From Paraburkholderia sp. BL10I2N1 (GTDB taxonomy: Bacteria; Pseudomonadota; Gammaproteobacteria; Burkholderiales; Burkholderiaceae): a stretch of 64,000 nucleotides of DNA. The notes under the pieces were generated by a model, which ran no database searches, was not told where the DNA came from, and saw only the letters and a program-made list of their open reading frames with translations. Positions 17,772-27,183 of the stretch are shown here, one piece after another. The stretch lies in the NCBI RefSeq assembly GCF_004361815.1, contig NZ_SNWA01000004.1, positions 62,001 to 126,000 on the forward strand, given 5' to 3'. Position numbers and translations under genes: made by a program. Each line of letters begins with the position of its first letter. The stretch's first letter is position 1.

Positions 17772-19205
17772 ATGAGCGCGACGCAGCAAGCCGCACCCAT
17801 TTCACCGAAGTCTGCAGACCTTCGCTCGTCGAGTCTCGGTTTCATGGAGACCATTGGTCAGTCTCTGGCGAATATTTCGCCGACGCTGACGCCGTCGATT
17901 AACGTCGTCGCCGTGGCAGCACTGGCAGGCGCGGGCAGTTGGCTGGTCTACGGGCTCTCGACGCTGGGGCTCCTGTTCGTCAGCCTGAATATCGTGGTGC
18001 TCGCGAGCCGCTTCGCGGCGGCCGGGTCGTTCTTCATTTTCATCTCGCGTGCGCTCGGCCCGATGGCAGGTGGCATCGCCGGTTGGGGGCTGATTGCGGC
18101 CTACACCGGGACGGCCATGGGGGTGCTTGCCGGCGAGGCGATTTTTGTGCAGAACGCCTTCGCGCCGTGGGGCATCAACGTGCCGACGTGGCTGATCTAT
18201 GTGGTCAGCGGCGGGCTGGTCTGGTTTCTCGCCTCGCGCGACATCAAGCTGTCGTCACGCCTGAGTCTCGCGATCGAGGCCGCCTCGATCGTCATCGTCG
18301 GCGGTGTGCTGTTGGTGGTTTTCTACCAGCATCCGAACCGCATTGTCGATCATACCCAGCTCACATTGCAGGGCACCACGCCGAAGGGGCTCGCCGAGGC
18401 CATGGTGCTGGGCATCTTTTCTTTCGTTGGATTCGAGAGCGCAGCGTCGCTCGGCAAGGAGACGAAGGACCCGTTGCGTGCCATTCCTCGCGCGGTGATC
18501 TGGAGCATGATCCTTGCCGGCGCCTTCTTCACCTTTGTCGCCTATGCGATGGTGGTCGCCTATAACGGCGACGTGAACAAGCTCGGTAACGACACGGCGC
18601 CGCTCTTGACCCTGTTGAACGGGCTCGGCATGCCAGGCCTCGGTCCTGTGTTCTACCTGATCGCCTCGGTGAGCGCATTTGCCTGCGTGCTGGCTTCGAT
18701 CAATGCCGCGAGCCGCCTGCTGTTTTCGATGGGACGTTACCAGTTCGTACACCGTTCGATGGGCATGGTGCACACGCGGCACCAGACGCCGCACTACGCG
18801 GTGGCCTTCGCCTCGATTCTCACGCTGGTGGTCAACTTTGCGCTGATGGGTACCGGGGTCCTGAATACGTTCGGCTACACGAGCACCTTTGCGACCTTCG
18901 GTTTCATCGTGGCTTATTTCCTGATTTCGGTGTCGGCTCCGATCTACCTGAAAAAGCAGGGGCAACTCAAGCTCGCCAACGCGATTGTCGGCGTGGTCGG
19001 TGCGCTTTCGATGATCGGTGGATTCTTTGGCAGCGTCTATCCCATTCCGGCCTATCCCTACAATATCCTCCCGTATCTTTTTATCGGCTACATGGTCTTT
19101 GGTCTGATCTGGCTTGCCATGTTGAAGAAGCGCTCGCCTCAGGTTCTCGATAAGATCGAGCACGACCTCGAATCGAGCGAGTCGGCGATTTTCGGAAAGA
19201 AATGA
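17772..19205 (+). CDS. APC-family amino acid permease
   Basis: 477-aa inner-membrane transporter with about 12 hydrophobic segments and the APC signature near the N-terminus (SLANISPTLTPSINVVAVAALAGAGSWLVYGL). A conserved FSFVGFESAASLGKETKDPLRAIPRAV loop sits in the middle and a hydrophilic tail closes it. AGGAGA precedes the ATG at 17772. It ends in a four-base ATGA overlap with a phosphatase-kinase gene and follows glxD by 66 bases, so it probably imports the amine or amino acid used by the GlnT/Glx enzymes. Substrate not determinable; the ethanolamine/glutamate permease branch is plausible. Confidence 0.9.
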   Translation: MSATQQAAPISPKSADLRSSSLGFMETIGQSLANISPTLTPSINVVAVAALAGAGSWLVYGLSTLGLLFVSLNIVVLASRFAAAGSFFIFISRALGPMAGGIAGWGLIAAYTGTAMGVLAGEAIFVQNAFAPWGINVPTWLIYVVSGGLVWFLASRDIKLSSRLSLAIEAASIVIVGGVLLVVFYQHPNRIVDHTQLTLQGTTPKGLAEAMVLGIFSFVGFESAASLGKETKDPLRAIPRAVIWSMILAGAFFTFVAYAMVVAYNGDVNKLGNDTAPLLTLLNGLGMPGLGPVFYLIASVSAFACVLASINAASRLLFSMGRYQFVHRSMGMVHTRHQTPHYAVAFASILTLVVNFALMGTGVLNTFGYTSTFATFGFIVAYFLISVSAPIYLKKQGQLKLANAIVGVVGALSMIGGFFGSVYPIPAYPYNILPYLFIGYMVFGLIWLAMLKKRSPQVLDKIEHDLESSESAIFGKK

Positions 19206-21028
19206 TCCCCACTTCCCCCGCGCACATCGTGCCTGACCCTGACGCGCGTCCCACACGGACCGCGCAGAAGGGAGCGGGGGAGACCGTGCGGTCCAGCATC
19301 GCGGCGGGCCGCTCTGCAGTGGAAGGCTGCGTGCGGCTGCTGCCCGAGCGCGGCGAATGCCCGGAGCTCGAGATAGCCTTCGCGTCGACGCCGGGCCGCG
19401 ACAGCACCAACGAGGACTATGTGGGCGTGATGCTCGGCGACTTCGGGCAACGTTCGATTAGAGGCAGCGTGGTCGCCATCGCTGACGGCATGAGCGGCGG
19501 CAAGGGCGGACGCGTGGCTGCCGAGCTTTCGGTGCGGAGCTTTATCGACGCCTACTACGCGCTGCCTGAGACGCTCGCGCCCGAAACGGCGGCATCACGC
19601 GCGCTGGATGCCATCCATCGCTGGCTGCATCAGATCGGTCGTACCGATGCTGAACTCAGCCTCATGGCGGCCTCGTTCGCGGCCCTCATAGTGCGCGGCG
19701 GTGCTGCCTGGATGATTGCGGCGGGCGACGTGCGGCTTTACATGCTGCGCGACGGGCAGCTCTCGCAACTTGATGAAGACGACCTCGTACACGTGACTTT
19801 CGGCGCGTTCGTTGCCCAGGCCGTGGGCCTGCATGCCAGCCTCGTGACTCGGGTCGAGAGCTGGGCACTACAGGACGGTGATCGTCTGCTGCTGTGCAGC
19901 GACGGGCTTTATCGTCGCCTCGCCGCTCGCGAATTGCAGGCCGCGCTATCAGCCTGGACGCCGCCGGCTGTTGTGGCGAACCGGCTTGTCCAGGCGGCGC
20001 GGGAGCGCGGGTCGAGGGACGACGTTTCCGTCGCCGTCGTCGACGTCAGCAACATCCCCGCACTCGACTTCGGTTACCTCGAGCGTGTCATTGGCAAATT
20101 GCCGATTCCTGCCGTTCCTGCCTGCGGCGACGTGGTCGACGGTTATCTCCTGACCACCATCCTCAATGACGGTTATTACTCACGCATCTTCCTTGGTCAC
20201 GATCTTGCCGACCCACAGACGCGGCTGGCCCTGAAGTTTCCCAAGCCGCGAGTCGAGCAGGATGCGAACGTCCGGCATGCTGTCGTGCGCGAGCGCTGGC
20301 TGGCAGGCAAGATTGGTGACGAGGGTATTCTCGCGCCGCTGGCAATCGACCAGACGCGCCAGACCCGGCTTTACGTCGTCATGCCGTTTTGCGATGGCCT
20401 GACCCTGGAGACGCTCATCACCCCGGTTCCTGTTTCGCTTATCCGAGGGCTGGAGATCGCGCAACAGCTCGGTCGTGCGATCTACGCACTGAACCGTCGG
20501 AATATTTTCCATCGCGACATCAAGCCGGAGAACGTGCTTGTCATGGGCGATGGTGGGATCAGGCTTCTTGACCTCGGTTTCGCGTATATGCCGGGCTTGC
20601 TGGCACCGGGGCCGGAAACCGCACCGGGGACCCCCGCCTATATGGCGCCCGAGCTCATGAAAGGCGCGCAGGGCGATGCGCGTTCCGAGGTGTTTGCATT
20701 TGGCGTGACGCTCTACCGCACGTTCAGTGCCGGGCGGCTACCTTACGGCTTCAACGGGCGCGTGCCGCTGCATCATCACAGGCCAGACCTGCCGGAATGG
20801 CTGGACCTCGTCGTTGAAAAGGCATTGCAACCTGATCCGAAGCGCCGCTATCAGGACGTGCTCGAGATGTGCGCCGACCTCGAGCGTTTTGCGGGGGGGA
20901 CGGGGGATGTTGCGCCTTCCCGTCCCGCGTCTTTGATCGAGCGGAACCCGCTGGTGTTCTGGCAGACAACCGCGTTCATCCTTCTTGTCCTGTTGCTGCT
21001 TTCGTTGGCGCGTATGCATGCAGGATGA
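19202..21028 (+). CDS. PP2C phosphatase / Ser-Thr protein kinase fusion, tail-anchored
   Basis: 608-aa bifunctional signalling protein. Residues 55-285 are a PP2C-type phosphatase (RDSTNEDYVG, VVAIADGMSGGKGG, LLLCSDGLYRR, GSRDDVSVAVVDV, supplying the metal Asp residues). Residues 320-565 are a Hanks-type kinase with the catalytic loop HRDIKPENVLV near residue 437, DLG in place of DFG, and APE (YMAPELM). The glycine loop looks degenerate (LNDGYYSRIFLG) and the ATP Lys is in LALKFPKP. One C-terminal membrane segment (about 580-603) anchors it with the enzymes in the cytoplasm. Its start overlaps the permease stop (ATGA), so it is translated with the permease and is likely to regulate it or the pathway. 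Confidence 0.92.
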   Translation: MIPTSPAHIVPDPDARPTRTAQKGAGETVRSSIAAGRSAVEGCVRLLPERGECPELEIAFASTPGRDSTNEDYVGVMLGDFGQRSIRGSVVAIADGMSGGKGGRVAAELSVRSFIDAYYALPETLAPETAASRALDAIHRWLHQIGRTDAELSLMAASFAALIVRGGAAWMIAAGDVRLYMLRDGQLSQLDEDDLVHVTFGAFVAQAVGLHASLVTRVESWALQDGDRLLLCSDGLYRRLAARELQAALSAWTPPAVVANRLVQAARERGSRDDVSVAVVDVSNIPALDFGYLERVIGKLPIPAVPACGDVVDGYLLTTILNDGYYSRIFLGHDLADPQTRLALKFPKPRVEQDANVRHAVVRERWLAGKIGDEGILAPLAIDQTRQTRLYVVMPFCDGLTLETLITPVPVSLIRGLEIAQQLGRAIYALNRRNIFHRDIKPENVLVMGDGGIRLLDLGFAYMPGLLAPGPETAPGTPAYMAPELMKGAQGDARSEVFAFGVTLYRTFSAGRLPYGFNGRVPLHHHRPDLPEWLDLVVEKALQPDPKRRYQDVLEMCADLERFAGGTGDVAPSRPASLIERNPLVFWQTTAFILLVLLLLSLARMHAG

Positions 21029-21252
21029 GGTTGCGCGCTTTCGAGGACCAGGCCGATGACTCCACGCAACAGGAGACGGCAGTGGCTGCATTCCGCTGAT
21101 ACAAATTGTTGCATTCTCTCAAACGCCCGCCCCGTGGGCCTCCCGGTTCCCGCCGGAAGACAACCGAAAGCAACCCGTCACAGGACTTTCTCATTCTCAT
21201 ACTTATCTCTCCTTGGGAAACGGTCCCTCCCAATCAACTTACGAGGTGAAGA

Positions 21253-22923
21253 ATGGACGAGATCAGGAAGTGGGTTGGAGTCGGCGCAATATTCAGCGCG
21301 AGCGTGCTGGCTTTCGCGAGCATGGCCGCGACAGCGCAGGATGACGATCACCACCAGCAGTACAGGCACGTCTTGCTGATCAGTGTGGACGGGATGCATG
21401 AGGCCGACCTGGTCAATTACATCAAGACACACCCGGGATCCACCTTCGCGAAACTGGTCAAACATGGCGTCGAGTACACCCATGCTTCAACCTCCAGGCC
21501 CTCGGACTCGTATCCCGGGCTTCTGGCCTTTGCAACCGGCGGTAGCCCCCTTAGCCACGGCGTCTTCTATGACGATACTTACGACGCTACCCTGTTCAAA
21601 CCGGGCAGTAATTGCACCGGCACGCCCGGCACGGAAGTGACCAACTTCGAAGCGCTCGACTGGGATCTCAGCAAGTTGGACGGCGGATCGCCACCAGCCG
21701 GCGCGGCGTTCGATCCACGAAATCCGCACATCAATCCCGCGATGCTCCCGCTGCGCAAGACCGCCAGCGGCTGCGAGAAGGTCTGGCCGCATCTATATCT
21801 CAAGAACGGGACGAACACGATCTTTGAGATCATCCATGAGGCTGGCTTACGAACCGCATGGTCGGACAAGCACCCGGCCTACGAGATCGTCAACGGGCCG
21901 TCTGGGCAGGGGCTGGACGAACTCTACGCACCCGAGATCAACTCGACCTCCCTGCAAGCCAATGGCTATCCGACCGCGCCCGCGAGCGCCGATTGGACCA
22001 CCGACCCGACCTATACCCGGACCTATGACGGCTTCAAGGTCAAGGTCGTCCTGAACTGGATCCATGGGCTGGATCAGTCCGGGACGAAGCGGGTCGGTGT
22101 ACCCGCGATCTTCGGCATGAACTTTCAGGCTGTCAGCGTCGGACAAAAGGTCACGGTGGCCATGGAAGGCGCCTCCACGACCCGTGGCGGCTATCTCGAC
22201 GCAGCCGCGACCCCGACACTGCCGTTGGAGCAATCGCTAGACTTCGTCGATGCCTCTTTGGGCCAGATGTACGATGCGCTCAAAGCGAGCGATCTCCTGC
22301 ATTCGACGCTGTTCATCGTCGGAGCCAAGCATGGCCAATCGCCGATCGACATCAAGAAGCTTCACATGCGGAGCGGCTCGACGAACGCCTATGCCACCGC
22401 TGACGTGAGCGACCCCGCCGACCTGCTCACCAATGGCGGCGTACCGGTCGCATGGGAAACGTCCGACGACGTGTCGCTCATATGGCTCAAAAGCCACGGT
22501 GATATGGCTAAGGCAGTATCGATCCTCGGCGCTGACCAGGCGAGCGTCAATTCCACCCACATCCAGACCCTCTATGACGGCACAACCTTGAAGTCGATCT
22601 GGGGCGATCCCACGAAGGGCCGTGTCCCTGATCTCATCATCCAGCCGATACCGGGGACGATTTACAGCAAGAGCGCGGCAAAGCTGGCCGAGCACGGCGG
22701 CCTCGCCACTGACGATACGAACACGCTGTTGGTGGTCTCCAATCCGAAGCTGGAAAAGAAGGTCGTCGATATGCCGGTGACGAACACGCAAGTGGCGCCG
22801 ACCATCCTGAAGGCGCTCGGCCTCGACCCACACAAGTTGGTGGCCGTTAAGCGTGAAGGCACCCAGGTCCTTCCAGGCCTCGAGACCACTGGAGATGACG
22901 ATCCTGGTGCCCGTTCGGAGTGA
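21253..22923 (+). CDS. Secreted alkaline phosphatase-superfamily phosphodiesterase
   Basis: 556-aa exported hydrolase of the type I phosphodiesterase/nucleotide pyrophosphatase group. A signal peptide covers about residues 1-33 (hydrophobic SASVLAFASMAATAQ then Asp-rich start). Metal and nucleophile motifs: LLISVDGMHEADL (Asp), ASTSRPSDSYPGLLAFATGG (probable Ser/Thr nucleophile), WSDKHPAYE, IVGAKHGQSP and LAEHGGLATDDTNTLLVVS (metal Asp/His). GAGGTGAAG precedes the ATG. Stands alone, 224 bases after the kinase gene. Substrate could be a phosphodiester or phosphonate in the periplasm. Confidence 0.88.
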   Translation: MDEIRKWVGVGAIFSASVLAFASMAATAQDDDHHQQYRHVLLISVDGMHEADLVNYIKTHPGSTFAKLVKHGVEYTHASTSRPSDSYPGLLAFATGGSPLSHGVFYDDTYDATLFKPGSNCTGTPGTEVTNFEALDWDLSKLDGGSPPAGAAFDPRNPHINPAMLPLRKTASGCEKVWPHLYLKNGTNTIFEIIHEAGLRTAWSDKHPAYEIVNGPSGQGLDELYAPEINSTSLQANGYPTAPASADWTTDPTYTRTYDGFKVKVVLNWIHGLDQSGTKRVGVPAIFGMNFQAVSVGQKVTVAMEGASTTRGGYLDAAATPTLPLEQSLDFVDASLGQMYDALKASDLLHSTLFIVGAKHGQSPIDIKKLHMRSGSTNAYATADVSDPADLLTNGGVPVAWETSDDVSLIWLKSHGDMAKAVSILGADQASVNSTHIQTLYDGTTLKSIWGDPTKGRVPDLIIQPIPGTIYSKSAAKLAEHGGLATDDTNTLLVVSNPKLEKKVVDMPVTNTQVAPTILKALGLDPHKLVAVKREGTQVLPGLETTGDDDPGARSE

Positions 22924-23025
22924 CGGCAGCGAAAGCGCCGGCGGTCTTTTAGCTTGAGGCCGTCGGCGTGACGTGTTTGGGGTCGGTGGTAAGAATCGAG
23001 GGGCGAGCGAGATCCATCAGAGCCT

Positions 23026-23493
23026 TCAGCTCCGGGTCAGAAGCTTAAGGATCCGGTCGTCGTGCTTTACATGGAGTGCGTCGACAATCCGCACGGCGTC
23101 AGCGGCGGGATGGACTGGGTTGAGAAGGAAGTTGTGGGCGAAGGGAACGACCGCGCTCGGCACCTTCAACACAGCGCTCGTTTCTGTCTGCAGCCACTCC
23201 GTGCCCGCGCCGCGCGACCAGTCGTGGTTTTGCCGCCAGTCGTCGGGGACGTCGGCGTCCGCGATCTCAGCAACTGGAACGTCATCGCCGACCTCGACGC
23301 GCAACAGTTGATAGCCGTCAGGCAACTGGCCGACGCTGGCGATCTCCATGTGGACAAGAATCTCAAGGAGGGCCAGCGCCGGGTGTTCCGCCAGATAGAC
23401 GACAGGCTGTCCCGCAAAATGCCATCGCCCCGGAGCGCGGAGCCCACCTATACCTCTCAGATCCGCATAGTTGCTTATTCTCCAAAGGACCAT
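23026..23493 (-). CDS. RES-domain toxin (NAD+ phosphorylase type)
   Basis: 155-aa toxin of a type II toxin-antitoxin pair. The RES family pattern is complete: MVLWRISNY, GLRAPGRWHFAGQPVVYLAEHPALALLEILVHM (Arg and Glu of the active site) and SAVVPFAHNFLLNPVHPAA (Ser/Asn site). Characterised members degrade NAD+ and stop growth. Its ATG shares one base with the antitoxin stop (TGATG), so synthesis is coupled to the antitoxin. Convergent with the phosphodiesterase gene, about 100 bases away. Confidence 0.92.
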   Translation of the reverse strand: MVLWRISNYADLRGIGGLRAPGRWHFAGQPVVYLAEHPALALLEILVHMEIASVGQLPDGYQLLRVEVGDDVPVAEIADADVPDDWRQNHDWSRGAGTEWLQTETSAVLKVPSAVVPFAHNFLLNPVHPAADAVRIVDALHVKHDDRILKLLTRS

Positions 23494-23948
23494 CAGGCGA
23501 AGTAACCTTCGTCGATCTGGACAAGGGCTTCCTCTACGAGACGTGCCCCATGCTCGGTGCTAACCATATCGAGTGCCGACTTTCTGCCAAAGCGCGCCTG
23601 ATCGGTCCTGAGCCAGGCCATTGCCTTGTTCGGGTCACCAAAGGTCGACGTGGCTTGAGCGAGAATCCTGGCGAGCCGAATCGCCTTGTCCGACTCGTCA
23701 GCTGATAGCCGCTCGTGATGCTGGCGCCGATGTGTCAGAGTGCGTCGCGGGATGATGAACGAGAGCTCGTCCACCTTCAGGCCACGCTCTGACAGCCGGT
23801 CGATCACGGCAACGTCGACACGAGCATTCGCTATCTCCGCGAGATCTGCACCGGACTGAATCCGGGCGTCGAGCAGTTGCTCCAGCACGTTGAACTCGGC
23901 CCGTCGCGGATCGGCCGCGCCAGTCGGTTTAAACGAAACGATCGTCAT
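23493..23948 (-). CDS. Xre/MbcA/ParS-type antitoxin (DUF2384)
   Basis: 151-aa antitoxin paired with the RES toxin. N-terminal helical DNA-binding region (about 25-75, GLKVDELSFIIPRRTLTHRRQ) and C-terminal toxin-binding DUF2384 segment (SDKAIRLARILAQATSTFGDPNKAMAWLRTDQARFGRKSALDMVSTEHGARLVEEALVQID is its location, residues 85-147). ATG at 23948 chosen because AGGGAGG lies six bases upstream; a GTG/ATG at 23975 has no ribosome site and lies within the -10 region. First gene of the pair, and probably represses its own promoter through the dyad at 23961-23995. Confidence 0.9.
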   Translation of the reverse strand: MTIVSFKPTGAADPRRAEFNVLEQLLDARIQSGADLAEIANARVDVAVIDRLSERGLKVDELSFIIPRRTLTHRRQHHERLSADESDKAIRLARILAQATSTFGDPNKAMAWLRTDQARFGRKSALDMVSTEHGARLVEEALVQIDEGYFA

Positions 23949-23960
23949 GGGGCCTCCCTT

Positions 23961-24007
23961 CGGCAATATGCCCATACATTATAGGCGTTTTGCCGATTCG
24001 TTGGCCA
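23961..24007 (-). promoter_or_regulatory. Toxin-antitoxin promoter and operator
   Basis: On the minus strand a perfect -10 TATAAT (23978-23983) and a -35 like TGGCCA (24002-24007) are 18 bases apart. The -10 is embraced by 12-base arms CGGCAATATGCC (23961-23972) and GGCGTTTTGCCG (23984-23995), which pair at 10 of 12 positions. This is a typical autoregulated antitoxin operator. Confidence 0.7.
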
Positions 24008-24466
24008 GTAACCATGGAATGTGCTGTCGGCCGGTCGACCCGCGTGGTTTTCTCGAGATCTACCCAATCGCTGCGTATATCTACGGTACTGTATAGATAT
24101 ACAGATAAACGCTTCACGCCGTAGTTCGGCTTCCCCTCCACTGATGCTTCCACGTTGCTACGGTCGGGATACCGTGCTGGCTCCGGCTGACTGCGATTCG
24201 TCGATCCAGCCGGGTCCGCCGAAGTTCTTGCAGGTCTAAGTGGCGGTGCTGTGTCGTGAGCGGCAGTCGCTTTACCGTGGAGCCGCACGACGCGGGGCGT
24301 TACCACCAGCTGGTGGCGTTCCGAAAGGGCGCGGGTTCGTGGTGATGTAAGCTCTAACTCATAGTCCCGGCACGAAACACAGATCGGGCGCGGCAGGGCT
24401 TTCGCAAGAGCGTCAGTCGGGCGACCCGGCTCTCACAAAAGGGGTGACCTTTCGGAAGGGATCTCC
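24008..24466. other. Gene-free stretch before MscS gene, with dyads
   Basis: About 460 bases without a supported gene. Contents: perfect 9-bp inverted repeat GTATATCTA (24075-24083) / TAGATATAC (24094-24102), overlapped by CTGTAT-AGAT-ATACAG (24089-24104), and a perfect 14-bp palindrome CCACCAGCTGGTGG (24303-24316). A 29-codon GTG frame (24256-24345) is open but has no other support. The stretch may hold a regulatory site and remnants of a lost gene. Confidence 0.4.
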
Positions 24467-27001
24467 ATGACCGCATCTATGCAGTGTGAATCCAGCCGTC
24501 CGATGGTCTTTGTCAGACTGCCGGCTCGCGCTGTTTTACATGCAGGCGTGTGGCGCGCCATTTTGTGCGCCTGCTTATGGCTGGCCGTGACCAGCTTCCT
24601 CGTGCTGTCGATGGCGGCCATCAATCCGGCGGCAGCCGCGTTGCCGGCCGGGCTGCAAAACCTCATCGACAATGTGACGGGTGGCTCCGCGCCGCCAGCC
24701 TCAGCGGCGCAGGCTGCATCGGCACCAACGCCCGCGAGTCAGGCCGAACTGGCGCGTTCGCTGGACAGCCTGATCGGCACGCTCGAGAGCGATCCAAAAC
24801 GCAAAGCGCTGCTCGCTCAGTTGAAGGGGCTTCGCGCAGGTATCCAGGCTTCCGCACCCGCGGTGCCGGCATCGTCCGCAGAGGGCAAGAGCGATCTGCT
24901 CGGCGCGATTGCGTCAGGCATTGCCTCTGTCGAGACAGATCTGAGCGAGGGCCGCACACCCGTGCACTATTGGGCGGCCCGTTCGAGCGCGGCGGCCGAC
25001 GAACTTGGGACCATTCTCAGAGGCGGGAGCGGGGAGTCGTTCGGCCACGTCCTGCTTGGCATGATCGCGACGCTTGCGGGCTGGGGCGGGTGCGCTGGCC
25101 TGTTGATCTATGTGCGGCGGCGCATCTGTGCGCGTTATGGCTGGAAGGTCGCGCTGGAGCCGAATCCAACGTCGTTCGAACTCTTGAGTTTCGCATTTTG
25201 GCGGACAGCGCCATGGATCGTTGCATTCGTTGCGGTGGCGCTGTTCATGCGCGGAATGCCCGATGCGCTCGGCAGCACGCTGGGGCTCGTGATCGTCTAT
25301 GCCACAGTCGCGGGTTTGTTTTTCTCGGCGATCTGCCTGATCGTGTTCTCGGCGTTCAACACGGCACACCGCCGTGTCGCAGTACATCAGTTGCTCATGC
25401 AAAGCCGCTGGCCGCTTTTCGCGATTGGTGCATGTGGCGCGCTAGGCGACGCGACAGCGAACCCGCACGTCACAGGCCTGCTCGGCGTGAATCTCGCCGG
25501 GCTCGTGTCGGCATCCGCAAACGTGGCGGCTGCCGTCACGATCGGTTATTTCGCACTCGCTTACCGGCGCCCCGTCACCCATCTGATACGCAATCGCCCG
25601 TATGCGCAAAGGCGTGATCACAAACTCGCCACAGAAGCGCTCGATATTCTCGCATCGCTGTGGCATATCCCGATCCTTCTAATCGCGATCGCGTCGGTCG
25701 TTGCGATCATCGATGCGCGCGGTTCGGAAGAGAACGTATTACAGCCGTCGCTTCTCAGTGCGCTGCTTCTCGTGCTCACGCTGTTTGTGTCGGCGCTGCT
25801 GATGCACGTGACGCGTCGAAGGGACACGCGCGCACACCGCCGCTCACCGCACCTGATGCGACTATTGCGCTTCGCCAGCACGCTGCTCGTCCTCCTGATG
25901 TGGTTCGCGTACATTCATTTTGAACTGGATCTGTGGAGCGGTCCGATCGCGCGGATGATCAAGCACAGTGCGATGACACCCAGTTTCAAGCATGCGCTGG
26001 TTACAGTCATCGCGACGGTCTTCGGCGCCTGGTTCATATGGATACTTTGCGACACCGCAATTCTCAACGCGCTGGGCCCGAGCCGTTCGCGCAACAAGGC
26101 CCTCGATCCCGGCGTGCGCGCACGCACGATGTTGCCGCTCGTGCGCAACGCAGTTTTCGTGACGGTTGCGACCCTCGCCGCCATCGTCGCCGCCGCCACT
26201 CTGGGCGTCAATCTGACACCTCTCCTTGCCGGTGCGGGCGTGATCGGTCTTGCACTCGGATTCGGTGCGAAGGCGCTCGTCACCGATCTGATCACGGGGC
26301 TCTTCATCATTGTCGAGGAGACGATCTCTGTCGGTGACTGGATCGAGATCGACGGCAGCCATGCTGGCACCGTTATGGACCTGACGATCCGGACGGTCCG
26401 GTTACGTGACGGACAAGGCGCGGTTCACACCATTCCCTTCTCGCAGATCAAGATCGTGAAGAACCTGTCGCGCGACTTCGCCAACGCGATGTTCGAGGTA
26501 CGAGTGCCGTTCTCCGTCGACCTCGACGACGTCACGCGCATGATTGTGGAAGTGGGCGCCGATCTGCAGGAAGATTTTCGCCTGCGTAACGAAATACTTG
26601 CGCCCGTCGAAGTGTGGGGACTCGACCGCTTTGAAGCCAACTGGATGGTTGTGAAAGGGCAGATCAAGACGCGGCCGCTGCAGCAGTGGAGCGTGGCGCG
26701 CGCTTTTAACGCTCGACTCAAGCGCAAGATGGATGAGGCGGGTATCGAGATTCCGGTACCGCATATGCGGCTTCACACCCCGGCGAACGGGCCCAACGCA
26801 TGGTCGCAGCCTGACGATGGCGCCCAGGACGAGAGCGGACAAGCGAACGACGCGCACAGTGAGGCTCCACGCAGACCGGCTACTACCGTGCCAGTGGAAC
26901 TGCGGGTGCTCAAGGAGCCGCCCACGACGCAGCCACCCGCGGTCCAGACAGGTTCCAGATCGTCGACCCCTTCCTCCGGCGGTGATACCGAACGTCCTTA
27001 A
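24467..27001 (+). CDS. Large MscS-family mechanosensitive channel
   Basis: 844-aa inner-membrane channel with a long N-terminal extension. Residues 30-60 form a hydrophobic export/anchor segment, followed by an Ala/Pro-rich periplasmic part (about 60-190), then eight or more membrane segments (200-610). The conserved pore and beta domain is near residues 575-640: VNLTPLLAGAGVIGLALGFGAKALVTDLITGLFIIVEETISVGDWIEI. The C-terminal tail (about 770-844) is hydrophilic and Pro/Ser-rich, so probably disordered. Acts as a tension-gated release valve in osmotic downshift. Alone in its transcription unit; the start follows AAGGGAT. Confidence 0.93.
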   Translation: MTASMQCESSRPMVFVRLPARAVLHAGVWRAILCACLWLAVTSFLVLSMAAINPAAAALPAGLQNLIDNVTGGSAPPASAAQAASAPTPASQAELARSLDSLIGTLESDPKRKALLAQLKGLRAGIQASAPAVPASSAEGKSDLLGAIASGIASVETDLSEGRTPVHYWAARSSAAADELGTILRGGSGESFGHVLLGMIATLAGWGGCAGLLIYVRRRICARYGWKVALEPNPTSFELLSFAFWRTAPWIVAFVAVALFMRGMPDALGSTLGLVIVYATVAGLFFSAICLIVFSAFNTAHRRVAVHQLLMQSRWPLFAIGACGALGDATANPHVTGLLGVNLAGLVSASANVAAAVTIGYFALAYRRPVTHLIRNRPYAQRRDHKLATEALDILASLWHIPILLIAIASVVAIIDARGSEENVLQPSLLSALLLVLTLFVSALLMHVTRRRDTRAHRRSPHLMRLLRFASTLLVLLMWFAYIHFELDLWSGPIARMIKHSAMTPSFKHALVTVIATVFGAWFIWILCDTAILNALGPSRSRNKALDPGVRARTMLPLVRNAVFVTVATLAAIVAAATLGVNLTPLLAGAGVIGLALGFGAKALVTDLITGLFIIVEETISVGDWIEIDGSHAGTVMDLTIRTVRLRDGQGAVHTIPFSQIKIVKNLSRDFANAMFEVRVPFSVDLDDVTRMIVEVGADLQEDFRLRNEILAPVEVWGLDRFEANWMVVKGQIKTRPLQQWSVARAFNARLKRKMDEAGIEIPVPHMRLHTPANGPNAWSQPDDGAQDESGQANDAHSEAPRRPATTVPVELRVLKEPPTTQPPAVQTGSRSSTPSSGGDTERP

Positions 27002-27183
27002 AGTGCATGTGAGTAAGCCCACGGATGGCATTGTCACGTTCGCGAGCCGGCCGGCCAGGATGTCGGGATGAAGAAGACGGGATCGTTCCCTATTGTCTTT
27101 GGCACGTCTGACCTATTCTTTCCATTAGGGCGTATCCACCCTTTCATCCGCGTGACCTTGATTTCACGATAAACATTCCACCC

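Noticed and set aside
23929..24306. 125-codon minus-strand frame upstream of the antitoxin
   Set aside because: It runs through the toxin-antitoxin promoter and dyads and has no protein-like pattern.
27148..27176. TTGAT half-site before the SulP gene
   Set aside because: Only one half matches an FNR box; the other half (CGATA) does not.
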